DNA of 18,228 nucleotides. Origin: Ectothiorhodospiraceae bacterium (GTDB taxonomy: Bacteria > Pseudomonadota > Gammaproteobacteria > Thiohalomonadales > Thiohalomonadaceae). The position numbers and the translations under genes were made by a program. The DNA is taken from positions 1-18,228 of the forward strand of contig SLDE01000023.1 of assembly GCA_007125455.1 (NCBI GenBank). Direction: 5' to 3'. Under the pieces are notes generated by a model. That model had not been told where the DNA came from and ran no database searches. It saw only the letters and a program-made list of their open reading frames with translations. Below, in pieces: positions 1 through 7,649 of this stretch (position 1 is the stretch's first letter; the number at the start of each line of letters is the position of its first letter).

Positions 1-867
1 CAGGCATTCATCGCGGTGGCGGAACAGCAGTCCTTTTCGCTGGCGGCGCAGCAGTTGTTCATCACCCAACCGGCGGTGAGCAAGCGTATTGCGGCGCTGG
101 AGCAGGAGTTGGATACACGCTTGTTCGACCGTATCGGTCGCCAGGTACACCTGACCGAGGCGGGGCGGGCGCTGCTACCCCACGCACGGCGCATCCTGGA
201 TGAGCTGGCCGACAGCCGCCGTGCCATCCACCAGCTCTCAGGGGAGATCGGTGGCGAGCTGGCGCTGGGCACCAGCCACCACATCGGTCTGCACCGCCTT
301 CCCCCCATCCTTAAGCAGTACACCCGGCGCTGGCCCCAGGTGGCGCTCAACCTGCGTTTCATGGATTCGGAGGCGGCCTGTCGCGCCATCGAACATGGCA
401 AACTGGAGTTGGCGGTGGTCACCCTGCCGTTGCATCCGGGTAAGCAGCTGCGCACCGAGCTATTGTGGGAAGACCCGCTCCAGGTGGTCTGCGCCCTGGA
501 TCATCCACTGGCGACCCAGGGGCAGGCCAGCCTGGTCGAGCTGGCCCAACACCCGGCCCTACTGCCTGGCCCCGGCACCTTCACCCGCGAGATCGTCGAG
601 CAGGCCTTCAGCCCCAGCGGCCTGCATTTGCACGAGGCGCTCTCAACCAACTACCTGGAAACCCTCAGGATGCTTACGGTGATCGGCCTGGGCTGGAGTG
701 TGCTGCCCGCCACCATGGTGGACAAGGAGTTGCGAGTACTGGATACCCCGCTCAAACTGGCGCGCCAGCTCGGTCTGGTGCAACATACGAGGCGCACCCC
801 CTCTAATGCGGCGATGGCGATGGTAGAGCTATTGCGGGAAAAAGAGTTTCACCACCAACATGACTGA
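1..867 (+). CDS. LysR-family transcriptional regulator (5' end cut by window)
   Basis: The frame is open from base 1 and ends at TGA 865-867. The visible protein starts inside the first helix of a LysR winged HTH (QAFIAVAEQQSFSLAAQQL, then TQPAVSKRIAALE, LFDR and LTEAGRALLPHARRIL), so probably only about 8 N-terminal residues are missing. A GTG at base 16 is just an internal valine. The rest matches the periplasmic-binding-protein-like effector domain of LysR proteins (GELALGTS near the first strand, a VVTLPL segment mid-domain). LysR proteins are DNA-binding regulators that sense a small-molecule co-inducer; the ligand cannot be told from sequence. The 3' end overlaps the next gene by 8 bases, so it is co-transcribed with what follows. 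Nothing ties it firmly to control of the Lap genes downstream. Confidence 0.9.
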   Translation, partial: QAFIAVAEQQSFSLAAQQLFITQPAVSKRIAALEQELDTRLFDRIGRQVHLTEAGRALLPHARRILDELADSRRAIHQLSGEIGGELALGTSHHIGLHRLPPILKQYTRRWPQVALNLRFMDSEAACRAIEHGKLELAVVTLPLHPGKQLRTELLWEDPLQVVCALDHPLATQGQASLVELAQHPALLPGPGTFTREIVEQAFSPSGLHLHEALSTNYLETLRMLTVIGLGWSVLPATMVDKELRVLDTPLKLARQLGLVQHTRRTPSNAAMAMVELLREKEFHHQHD

Positions 868-1393
868 ACAGCCGAAAGGCCTACTGGCTCACTGGTTCGC
901 CGAGCCGCGATCGCCCATGGAGGCTCAGGCCCAGTGGGATCGGGCCGAACATCGTCACGCCTCATGCCTGCGCCAGGGACGTCGCAGCCTGCTGCCACGC
1001 CTACAACAACTCTGCGCCCGTTACTGGCTGGGGCAGACCATTGAAGCCGACTACCAGCAGCTACATGCCCAATGCCAACGCCGCCATAGCCGTCGCGCCC
1101 TGGCCCTGCTGGAATTGTGCTACGGGCAGTTGCTGATCAGCCGCGGCCAGATAGATGGGCTCCCTCACCTCCGAGAGGGCTTTGCCCTGGCCCGCGAGCT
1201 GCTCGGTGCAACGGACTACTTTATTGTCCATCGACGCCATCAACTGTTGGCGCTGCTGCCCGACGCCCAGCCACCGGGTAAGGCGCAGACCCTTGAGCAA
1301 TTACTCACCACCGCCGGGGTGATCGCGCGCATGCAACAAGGTTGGCCCCGGCGCGGCCCCTACCAACACGACCCCAACGATACCTATGGATAA
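860..1393 (+). CDS. Hypothetical helical protein
   Basis: This is a 177-residue soluble protein that I do not recognise. Its ATG lies inside the end of the LysR gene (8-base overlap) and its TAA lies inside the start of the cupin gene (8-base overlap), so the three look translationally coupled. It has no signal peptide or membrane segment. It is rich in Arg, Gln, His and Leu and is predicted by eye to be helical, with a middle part (about residues 65-125, ALALLELCYGQLL then HLREGFALARELL) whose helix-pair spacing resembles a TPR-like unit. That resemblance is weak. It could be a partner or adaptor for the neighbouring regulator or cupin, but this rests on gene order only. Confidence 0.75.
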   Translation: MTEQPKGLLAHWFAEPRSPMEAQAQWDRAEHRHASCLRQGRRSLLPRLQQLCARYWLGQTIEADYQQLHAQCQRRHSRRALALLELCYGQLLISRGQIDGLPHLREGFALARELLGATDYFIVHRRHQLLALLPDAQPPGKAQTLEQLLTTAGVIARMQQGWPRRGPYQHDPNDTYG

Positions 1394-1718
1394 GTTCAAC
1401 CTCTGGCAACAACTGCCCGACGCCCGCCACCAGGAGCAGTTCACCGAGCTATTACGCCACGACTCGGTGCGCATCGAACGCATCGTCTCCCACGGTCAGC
1501 ATTCGCCCCCCGACTTCTGGTACGACCAACCGGAAGGTGAGTGGATACTCCTATTGGAGGGTGCGGCCAGGTTGGCCCTGGAGGGGGGGACGCTCATCAG
1601 CCTCGAACCGGGCGATACCCTCAACCTCCCCGCCCACACCCGCCACCGGGTCGACTGGACAGACCCGCAGCAAGCAACCGTGTGGTTGGCGGTGTTTTAC
1701 CGCGGATCTTTCAGATAG
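1386..1718 (+). CDS. Small single-domain cupin protein
   Basis: This 110-residue protein is a compact cupin beta-barrel. Residues 35-57 (SHGQHSPPDFWYDQPEGEW) and the following LLLEGAARL match the first cupin block of the small Reut_A1446-like cupins. The second block, GDTLNLPAHTRHRV, carries two histidines (PAHTRH), and the domain closes with VWLAVFY. The classical HxH of motif 1 is absent, so metal binding, if any, uses a different ligand set. Its ATG overlaps the preceding gene by 8 bases. The family is widespread and its biochemical role is not established; it is normally cytoplasmic and often sits in operons of unrelated function. I infer no special link to the Lap proteins. Confidence 0.88.
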   Translation: MDKFNLWQQLPDARHQEQFTELLRHDSVRIERIVSHGQHSPPDFWYDQPEGEWILLLEGAARLALEGGTLISLEPGDTLNLPAHTRHRVDWTDPQQATVWLAVFYRGSFR

Positions 1719-1735
1719 CGACAGTTGAGGGCAAT

Positions 1736-1744
1736 TGCTACAAT
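1736..1744 (+). promoter_or_regulatory. Possible extended -10 promoter before lapG
   Basis: TGCTACAAT fits an extended -10 (TGn then TACAAT, one mismatch to TATAAT). No convincing -35 lies 16-18 bases upstream. Initiation would fall near 1751, the proposed GTG start of lapG, so any such transcript would be leaderless or would begin translation further in. It would let lapG and lapD be expressed apart from the LysR-cupin genes. Confidence 0.3.
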
Positions 1745-1750
1745 CTGTAT

Positions 1751-2470
1751 GTGCAAACATGCAACCACACCATACAGAGCCACCCTGCGGTCGCCGCGTC
1801 GGCATTTTTTCGTCGCCTGGTGCAACTGGGGCTGCTCTTTTGCCTGCTTTTGGTGGGCCAGGGCACGGCTGTCAGCCTGGACTTCCCCCGCATTGAGCAG
1901 GAAATGCAGCAACGCTACGGTGACCGCGGCGTGCGGATTCTGCGTGAATGGCAACAGCTACTGCACACAGCCGATGGGCAGCCGGTGCAACTGCAACTGG
2001 AGATGGTAAACACCTTCTTCAATCGCCGTATTCGCTATACCGAAGACATCGACCTATGGGGGCAAGAGGATTACTGGGCCACGCCGATGGAGACTATGGG
2101 TGTAGCGGCCGGAGACTGCGAAGATTACACCATCGCCAAGTACATCACCCTCAAGCAGCTCGGTGTCCCTAACGAGCAACTGCGCCTGATCTATGTCAAC
2201 GCCCGCATCGGCGGACCGCAGAGCTCGATCAGCCAGGCCCATATGGTGCTTGGCTACTACGAAACCCCCGATGCCGACCCGATCATCCTCGACAACCTGA
2301 TATCACGGCTGCAACCCGGTAGCCAGCGCGACGATCTGCGCCCGGTTTTCAGCTTTAACAGCCAGGGCCTGTGGGCCGGTGGGGCAACGACCTCGGTCGC
2401 CGACCCCACCGCACGCCTCTCGCGCTGGCGTAATGTATTACAACGTATGAGCGAAGAAGGCTTTCGCTAA
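1751..2470 (+). CDS. lapG: LapG: periplasmic transglutaminase-like cysteine protease
   Basis: LapG cuts the N-terminal retention module of LapA-type secreted proteins in the periplasm. From GTG 1751 the protein has 239 residues. It shows an N-terminal hydrophobic stretch (residues 24-37, after RR) that fits a signal peptide, then the BTLCP/DUF920 fold. The catalytic triad is visible: Cys123 in GDCEDY, His164 in AHMVLGYY and Asp181 in ILDNL. Asp122 and Glu124 flank the Cys as in the calcium site of LapG. The start is uncertain: the frame is open far upstream, but that part overlaps the cupin gene. GTG 1751 keeps the positive residues before the signal sequence but has no Shine-Dalgarno; GTG 1820 would lose them. 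It lies 16 bases before lapD, its known inhibitor and partner. Both secreted proteins in this window have matching cleavage motifs. Confidence 0.93.
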   Translation: MQTCNHTIQSHPAVAASAFFRRLVQLGLLFCLLLVGQGTAVSLDFPRIEQEMQQRYGDRGVRILREWQQLLHTADGQPVQLQLEMVNTFFNRRIRYTEDIDLWGQEDYWATPMETMGVAAGDCEDYTIAKYITLKQLGVPNEQLRLIYVNARIGGPQSSISQAHMVLGYYETPDADPIILDNLISRLQPGSQRDDLRPVFSFNSQGLWAGGATTSVADPTARLSRWRNVLQRMSEEGFR

Positions 2471-2486
2471 ACAGGGAGCGACCCAT

Positions 2487-4391
2487 ATGTCTCTTATCAA
2501 ACAACTATGGATAGCGGTGGCCGTGCTGATGCTACTGGCCTTTGCCGGCAGCTTCGTCGTCAGCACCGTCTCCGCCAAACACTATCTGGAGCAACAGCTC
2601 CAGCTCAAGAATCACGACAACGCCGCCTCGCTGGCGCTCTCCATGTCGCAGATGGAAAAGGACCCGGTCACCATCGAATTGCTACTGGCTGCACAGTTTG
2701 ACACCGGGCACTACCAGCGTATCAAGCTCACCGATCCCCACGGAAATGTGATCCAACAACGCGCCTACGAAGGCGATGGCAACGACGGAGCACCCGCCTG
2801 GTTCATCGAGCTTGTCACCCTCAACGCCGTCCCCGGCATCGCCCAGGTGCAGGACGGCTGGCACCAGTATGGCCGCCTACAGGTAGAGAGCCACTCGCGC
2901 TTCGCCTACGCCGCACTTTGGGAGGGCACCCTGCGCCTGCTGCAATGGTTTTTGCTGGCGGCCATCGTGGGCGGGCTGATCGGCACCTGGATCCTCAAGA
3001 CCATCACCCGCCCGCTGGGTGGTGTGGTCGCCCAGGCGGAGGCCATCGGCAACCGGCGCTTCATCACCGCCGATGAGCCGCGCACCCTGGAATTTCGCAC
3101 CCTTGCCAGGGCCATGAATACCCTCTCCAGCCGGGTACACGACATGCTGGAAAAAGAGGCCAGGCAACTTGAGGAATACCGTCGCCAAACCCAACACGAC
3201 AAACTCACCGGGCTGGCCAACCGCGAACACTTCCTCAATCTGCTGGATACCGCACTGCACAGTCCGGACAGTGCCGATGATGGTGCCTTGATACTGATCC
3301 GCCTGCACAACCTGGCAGAGGTCAACCGCCAACTGGGCCACGCCAAGACCGATCAGCTCCTAAAGGAACTGGCCAAGATTGTCGAAGCCTTTGGCGAGGA
3401 GCACCGCGATGCCCAGTCTGGGCGCATCAATAACACCGACTTTGCCCTGGTGTTGCCCGGCAACCACAAACCGGCCGCCGATACCCAACAACTGGCTGAC
3501 CAGCTCTATCAGCATATCGACCAGCAGGAGCAAGGCGCTACCATCGAACTAATCGTTTCCGCCACCACCTACAGCCACGGTGAGGAACGCAGCAAGCTGC
3601 TGATTCGTGCCGATGGCGCACTGGCCAGCGCCGAACAGCGGGGCAATCGCAGCATCGAACTGCTTAGTGACAATACACCGCCCGCATACGCCAGCCTGGA
3701 TGAGTGGCGCGAGGCGATCCTGGCGGCCATGGAGAACGATGGCACCCACCTCGACAGCTACCCAGTACTCTCCAGCAATGGCAAGCTACTGCACCTGGAG
3801 GCCCCGGCGCGACTGACCATGGATGGTGAAAAGCGCAGTGCGGGCTACTTCATGCCCTGGGCGATCCGCAGTGGCCTGATGCCCAAACTCGACCTTGCCG
3901 TTACCCAACAGGCACTGCGACGCATCCGTGACGAAGGCAAGCCTATCGGCATCAACCTGTCCGACGAGGCCTTGCGCGACGCCTGGTTCCGCAGCGAACT
4001 GTATAGCCTGCTGCAACAATCCAGGGAGGAGGCCCAACAACTCTGGATCGAGATGCCCGAAAGCGTCGCGCTACGCGATCTGGCCGAATTCAAGGCACTC
4101 TGTCTGGCGCTGCATCCCATCGGCTGTCATATGGGGCTGGAGCATGTGGGCAGCGGTTTTGCCCGCATCGGCGAGCTGCATGACCTAGGGCTGGACTACA
4201 TCAAGATCGACGCCTCGCTGATCCGTGATATCAACAGCAACACAGGCAACCAAACCTTCATCCGTGGCCTGTGCACCATCGCCCACTCCATCGGCCTGGT
4301 AGTGATTGCCGAAGGGGTGCGCAGCGAGCAAGAGAAGGCCTGCCTGCCCGAGCTGGGCATGGACGGCATGACCGGCCCGGCCATCCGCTAA
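2487..4391 (+). CDS. lapD: LapD: inner-membrane c-di-GMP receptor with degenerate GGDEF and EAL domains
   Basis: The product has 634 residues, close to the roughly 650 of known LapD. The order is TM1 (about 8-29), a periplasmic LapD/MoxY-type domain (30-148), TM2 (about 150-170), HAMP (172-225), GGDEF (about 238-395) and EAL (about 405-634). The GGDEF motif is degenerate (NNTDF, residues 315-319) and EAL reads EAP (438-440), with DDFGTG replaced by EHVGSG (552-557), so it should bind rather than make or break c-di-GMP. Glu609 of AEGV is kept. Trp125 in the periplasmic DGWHQYG loop matches, in position and number, the LapD tryptophan that docks LapG. The start has a good GGGAG 8 bases upstream. 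Known role: with c-di-GMP bound, LapD holds LapG and protects the retained adhesin. Confidence 0.95.
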   Translation: MSLIKQLWIAVAVLMLLAFAGSFVVSTVSAKHYLEQQLQLKNHDNAASLALSMSQMEKDPVTIELLLAAQFDTGHYQRIKLTDPHGNVIQQRAYEGDGNDGAPAWFIELVTLNAVPGIAQVQDGWHQYGRLQVESHSRFAYAALWEGTLRLLQWFLLAAIVGGLIGTWILKTITRPLGGVVAQAEAIGNRRFITADEPRTLEFRTLARAMNTLSSRVHDMLEKEARQLEEYRRQTQHDKLTGLANREHFLNLLDTALHSPDSADDGALILIRLHNLAEVNRQLGHAKTDQLLKELAKIVEAFGEEHRDAQSGRINNTDFALVLPGNHKPAADTQQLADQLYQHIDQQEQGATIELIVSATTYSHGEERSKLLIRADGALASAEQRGNRSIELLSDNTPPAYASLDEWREAILAAMENDGTHLDSYPVLSSNGKLLHLEAPARLTMDGEKRSAGYFMPWAIRSGLMPKLDLAVTQQALRRIRDEGKPIGINLSDEALRDAWFRSELYSLLQQSREEAQQLWIEMPESVALRDLAEFKALCLALHPIGCHMGLEHVGSGFARIGELHDLGLDYIKIDASLIRDINSNTGNQTFIRGLCTIAHSIGLVVIAEGVRSEQEKACLPELGMDGMTGPAIR

Positions 4392-6122
4392 GTGGTCGAA
4401 CAGCAGCAGAGCCGGGCGCTATTTGAGGCCTCCCGCGCCCTGGAAGGCGAGCACCTGCAAACGCTGCTGGCGTGGCTACAGGCCAGCTTGTCGCACACCT
4501 GGCCCGAGCTAGGGGAAGCGCCACCGAGCCTGGCCGCCGATGAGCAAGCACGCACCCTCCTCCTCACCCTTAGCAATGGTCAGGGTTTTCACGACACCGG
4601 CATGGGCACAGGACAGGGGATCACCACCGCCCTCAACGCGGCACTAGACGCGCTTCGCCACAGCAACTGGCTGCGACAACCGACTCAGCTAAGGGTCGAT
4701 CTCATCGACCAGGTAGAACCACATCAACTGGGCCAAGCACCGAGATTCAAGCCGCGCAGCCTGTTTGGCCTGGCCCTGCACACGCCGGCACTGATCTGCC
4801 TGCCCGAGGCACTTGTTACCCACCAGCTCGTCACCCGTGACGGCAAGCCCAGGCTGGCCACGCTGCGCAAATACCTCAACCACCAGCATCCGGCGGGCCG
4901 ACAGTTGGGGAGACAGCCATTGCGACGCAGCACCGCGCTATGGCGCTTTAGCGTCCAAAGCGGCTATGTCGACCACGAAGTGGTCTCCCCCCTCTATCGC
5001 GGACATCCCATGCGCCAGCCCCTTGAGGACGAGCGACTTGTACACCAGGCAAGCGAAGCCGGGGCCTACCTGACTCGTGCCACCGGCCCGAGTGGGCGCT
5101 TTGTCTATAGCTACCAGCCTGAAGCTGACCACAGCAGCCCCGAGTACAACATCCTGCGTCACGCGGGCACCACCTGGGCCATGCTGGACCTCTACCGCTA
5201 CAACGGTGATACCGCACTATTGAAGGCGGCCTGTCGCGCGGTGAACTATCTGCTGGCAGCGATCCGCCCAAGCAACGAGCCTGGCAAAGAGACCTGCTGT
5301 GTGGTGGAGGGGGGCGAGGTGAAGCTCGGCGGCCAGGGCCTGGCGCTGATCTGCCTGGCGGAACACACCCTGGCCACGGGCGTTCGCCAACACCTCAAGA
5401 CCATGCAGGGGCTGGCGCAATGGATCCTCGACCACCAGGATCAACAGGGGCAATTTACCTGCCACAAACTCAACTACTACAGCGGCACACCAAGCCGAAT
5501 GGTCTCAGGCTACTACCCCGGTGAGGCCATCCTTGGGCTAATGCGTCTCTACCAACTCGACGGCCAGTCTCGGTGGCTTGATGGTGCAGAGCGCGCCGCC
5601 AAGTGGCTCATTGAGGTGCGCGACCAAAACAAAACGCTTGATGAGCTGGAGCACGACCATTGGCTACTCTATGGCCTCAACGAGCTACAGAACCACGCTC
5701 CCTCGCCACAGTTTATTGCCCATGCCAAACGGCTCGCCCAAGCCATTTGCTCCACCCAGCACCGTACTGAGACATATCCAGACTGGGTGGGCGGATGGTA
5801 TCGTCCTCCCCGAACCACGCCCACCGCAACCCGCTGCGAAGGGCTGGCAGCCGCCTACCAACTGCTTGAGGCGCACCATCATGACAACGCGCTATTGCAA
5901 CAGATAGCAGGGGCCATCAATCACGCGCTGCAGTATATCCTGGAAAACCAGTACAGCCCGGCCAACAGCCTCCTCCTGCCTAACCCCCGCATTGCACAGG
6001 GCGGATTCCGTGGCGCACACGAACAGGCCGAGGTACGAATCGACTTTGTCCAACATAGCCTCAGTGCCCTACTGCTTTATTTACGCCATAAAGAGGCACA
6101 AAAAAAGCCTTCCACCCAATAA
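4392..6122 (+). CDS. Predicted alpha/alpha-toroid protein of unknown function
   Basis: This 576-residue protein is not one I can name. The C-terminal two thirds (from about residue 205) show repeated paired helices with aromatic and glycine-rich turns: EAGAYLTRATGPSGRFVYSY, YNILRHAGTTWAMLDLYRY, GGQGLALICLAEH, GYYPGEAILGLMRLYQL and ATRCEGLAAAYQLL. This is the pattern of an (alpha/alpha) barrel as in six-hairpin glycosidases, uronyl epimerases and terpene cyclases. The N-terminal 200 residues are a separate domain I do not recognise, with MGTGQGITTALNAALDAL and RVDLIDQVE. No signal peptide is seen, so it looks cytoplasmic. The GTG start follows the lapD TAA with no gap and in the same frame, without a Shine-Dalgarno; the next in-frame ATG would remove 70 residues. 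The last codons lie in the terminator of the convergent gene. A sugar-polymer role is only an inference from fold. Confidence 0.85.
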   Translation: MVEQQQSRALFEASRALEGEHLQTLLAWLQASLSHTWPELGEAPPSLAADEQARTLLLTLSNGQGFHDTGMGTGQGITTALNAALDALRHSNWLRQPTQLRVDLIDQVEPHQLGQAPRFKPRSLFGLALHTPALICLPEALVTHQLVTRDGKPRLATLRKYLNHQHPAGRQLGRQPLRRSTALWRFSVQSGYVDHEVVSPLYRGHPMRQPLEDERLVHQASEAGAYLTRATGPSGRFVYSYQPEADHSSPEYNILRHAGTTWAMLDLYRYNGDTALLKAACRAVNYLLAAIRPSNEPGKETCCVVEGGEVKLGGQGLALICLAEHTLATGVRQHLKTMQGLAQWILDHQDQQGQFTCHKLNYYSGTPSRMVSGYYPGEAILGLMRLYQLDGQSRWLDGAERAAKWLIEVRDQNKTLDELEHDHWLLYGLNELQNHAPSPQFIAHAKRLAQAICSTQHRTETYPDWVGGWYRPPRTTPTATRCEGLAAAYQLLEAHHHDNALLQQIAGAINHALQYILENQYSPANSLLLPNPRIAQGGFRGAHEQAEVRIDFVQHSLSALLLYLRHKEAQKKPSTQ

Positions 6123-6133
6123 GGGGGAAGGCC
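6100..6133 (-). terminator. Rho-independent terminator of the 435-residue secreted-protein gene
   Basis: On the - strand a GC-rich stem (GCCTTCCCCC paired with GGGTGGAAGGC, one bulge, loop TTATT; 6107-6133) is followed by six T (6106-6101). It lies 82 bases after the stop at 6215 and overlaps the last codons of the convergent toroid gene. The + strand has no T run after the stem, so it should act mainly on the - strand. Confidence 0.8.
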
Positions 6134-6214
6134 GTGAACGGCAGATTTCACCTTGTCTTGGGCCATGTGCAAGCCTCTGACATATGCCCTTTATTCGAGA
6201 CGCTACACTGGTTA

Positions 6215-7522
6215 CTACTCGATATCGAGGTCGGGGTCATCAACCACCGTATCGCTCTCATAGGTATCACCCAACAGACTCGCGGACTCAGAATAGACAT
6301 CGGACCAGGCATCGAACTGTACATAAAAACCATCGTGATTCTCCGAGGCCGTACCCGAAACCAGTACATAGGCGATATTGCCCTCATCGGTACTCCAACC
6401 GTAGTCCCCCGCCTCATCGATGGTCATCCGATGAAGTTCGTTGCGATCAGCATCGAAGAAATAGATCTCCCCGCCGACACTATCGCCCAAGCCGTTGATG
6501 GTGAGACTGATCTCGGCGGCATCGTCATGGAGTGCAAATAACAGCATTTCATGGTTATCCACGCCGTTGGTTCGCGCGCCGGGGCCACCGGTCTGGTCGA
6601 CCCCATAGCCATCATCATGCTCCACCAGAATGGCATTGAACTGGGTGAGATTACCGTTCGCTAACCAGGCATTAAAACCAGCGCCGGACCCGGCATGGAT
6701 GGTGGCGTCGATGCTGCCATCGTCGTCATCATCATCGCCGATGGGTGGCTCGTCATCATCGTCGTCGTCATCGCCGATGGGTGGCTCGTCATCGTCGTCG
6801 TCGTCATCACCGATGGGTGGCTCGTCATCGTCGTCGTCATCGCCGATGGGTGGTTCGTCATCATCGTCATCACCGATAGGTGGCTCGTCATCATCGTCAT
6901 CGCCGACGGGAGGCTCATCATCGTCGTCATCGCCGACGGGTGGCTCATCATCGTCGTCATCGCCGACGGGCGGCTCATCATCGTCGTCATCGCCGACGGG
7001 CGGCTCGTCATCATCGTCATCGCCGATGGTTGGCTCGTCATCGTCATCCCCCACCAGGGCGGGCTCCTCAGCGGGCAAAACATCCTCACTGAGGATCGCC
7101 GTCTCGGTCTCGGCACCTGCGAAGCTGTATTCAGGGGATTCACCCGGTGCCACATCCACCCGCTCCAGGCTGACAAAGCCACTACCGCCCTCGCCTTCAC
7201 CGGCACCTGCCCCAGCACCAGCGGCGGCCGGATCGAGCGCCTCCAAGAGATCACCTTCCCCCTCAAGCGCGGCGAGCACTGTCTCGACGGTCGGATCAAG
7301 CATTGGGTCGGTAATCGCCACCGCCTGACCATCGCCCACACTCAAAGTCTCACCATTGGGCATATCGAGGCTAACTCGGCCCCCTGGCGACGTGACTACC
7401 TCCTCACCGACACCGATCACATCACCTTGCTGTAGTACACGGGTATTGCCACCGGCATCACGGGCGAGCACTTCACCTTCGATGGATGTCACGGTGGCAA
7501 CTGGGATACTCGGGCTACTCAT
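6215..7522 (-). CDS. Miniature LapA-type retained secretion substrate with poly-Asp repeats (435 residues)
   Basis: This is a predicted type I secretion substrate. Residues 1-120 form a LapA-like retention module: a beta-rich part (VATVTSIEGEVLARDAGGN, then VSLDMPNGETLSVGDGQAV), the DPTVETVLAALEGEGDLLEALD helix region, a di-alanine LapG site AAAG (99-102) and a Gly-Ala-Glu linker ending in GFVSLERV. Residues 157-269 are about ten EPP(V/I)G units joined by runs of 5-7 Asp. Residues 270-435 form a beta-rich, Asp-rich domain I do not recognise, ending in DPDLDIE, consistent with an uncleaved C-terminal secretion signal. No Sec signal and no array of RTX nonapeptides is seen. AAGGAG stands 8 bases before the ATG. 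Known retention-module proteins are usually thousands of residues long; this one is far shorter. It probably spans the TolC-like pore with a short outer part until LapG cuts it. Confidence 0.88.
   Translation of the reverse strand: MSSPSIPVATVTSIEGEVLARDAGGNTRVLQQGDVIGVGEEVVTSPGGRVSLDMPNGETLSVGDGQAVAITDPMLDPTVETVLAALEGEGDLLEALDPAAAGAGAGAGEGEGGSGFVSLERVDVAPGESPEYSFAGAETETAILSEDVLPAEEPALVGDDDDEPTIGDDDDDEPPVGDDDDDEPPVGDDDDDEPPVGDDDDDEPPVGDDDDDEPPIGDDDDDEPPIGDDDDDDEPPIGDDDDDDDEPPIGDDDDDDDEPPIGDDDDDDGSIDATIHAGSGAGFNAWLANGNLTQFNAILVEHDDGYGVDQTGGPGARTNGVDNHEMLLFALHDDAAEISLTINGLGDSVGGEIYFFDADRNELHRMTIDEAGDYGWSTDEGNIAYVLVSGTASENHDGFYVQFDAWSDVYSESASLLGDTYESDTVVDDPDLDIE
6716..7054 (-). repeat. Tandem repeat coding EPP(V/I)G plus Asp runs
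   Basis: About ten tandem units lie inside the 435-residue protein gene. Most are 30 bases (EPPVGDDDDD); the Asp runs grow to six and seven residues toward the protein's C-terminal side, giving 33- and 36-base units. Units near the N-terminal side use Val, later ones Ile. The near-identical DNA suggests recent expansion by slippage or recombination, and the copy number may vary between strains or be misassembled from short reads. Confidence 0.95.
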
Positions 7523-7544
7523 GGCTGCATCTCCTTGTTACCTT

Positions 7545-7559
7545 CTGGCCCCAGGCCAG
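7545..7559 (-). promoter_or_regulatory. Small hairpin in the leader of the 435-residue protein gene
   Basis: CTGGCC and GGCCAG form a perfect 6-base stem with a 3-base loop, 9 bases upstream of the Shine-Dalgarno (7531-7536). The leader of the 369-residue gene has a weaker CCGG/CCGG hairpin in the same place, and both leaders then read GGTAACA before AAGGAG. It may tune translation or mRNA stability; there is no direct evidence. Confidence 0.35.
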
Positions 7560-7611
7560 CGCCTGGAAAGTTTGGCTGCGGCTAAATTCCCCTACACCTC
7601 AACCTTCATTG

Positions 7612-7622
7612 TTAAGTATAGC
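7612..7622 (-). promoter_or_regulatory. SigmaS-type -10 element before the 435-residue protein gene
   Basis: The - strand reads GCTATACTTAA, a complete match to the KCTAYACTTAA extended -10 described for E. coli sigmaS. No good -35 is visible 17-18 bases upstream, which sigmaS promoters tolerate. The start would be near 7607, giving a leader of about 85 bases before the ATG at 7522. Confidence 0.55.
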
Positions 7623-7649
7623 CAAACAGAAAGAAATCACTGTGAAATT

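Noticed and set aside
1541..1750. Upstream extension of the LapG frame
   Set aside because: This part overlaps the cupin gene in another frame, is Gly/Pro-rich without family likeness, and would place the signal peptide deep inside the protein.
6630..7328. Long Ser-rich or Val/Ile-rich ORFs on the + strand opposite the acidic repeats
   Set aside because: They are antisense reads of GAT/GAC-rich repeats (ATC/GTC and TCA/TCG codons), have no Shine-Dalgarno and no family likeness; the - strand frame has a clear retention module.
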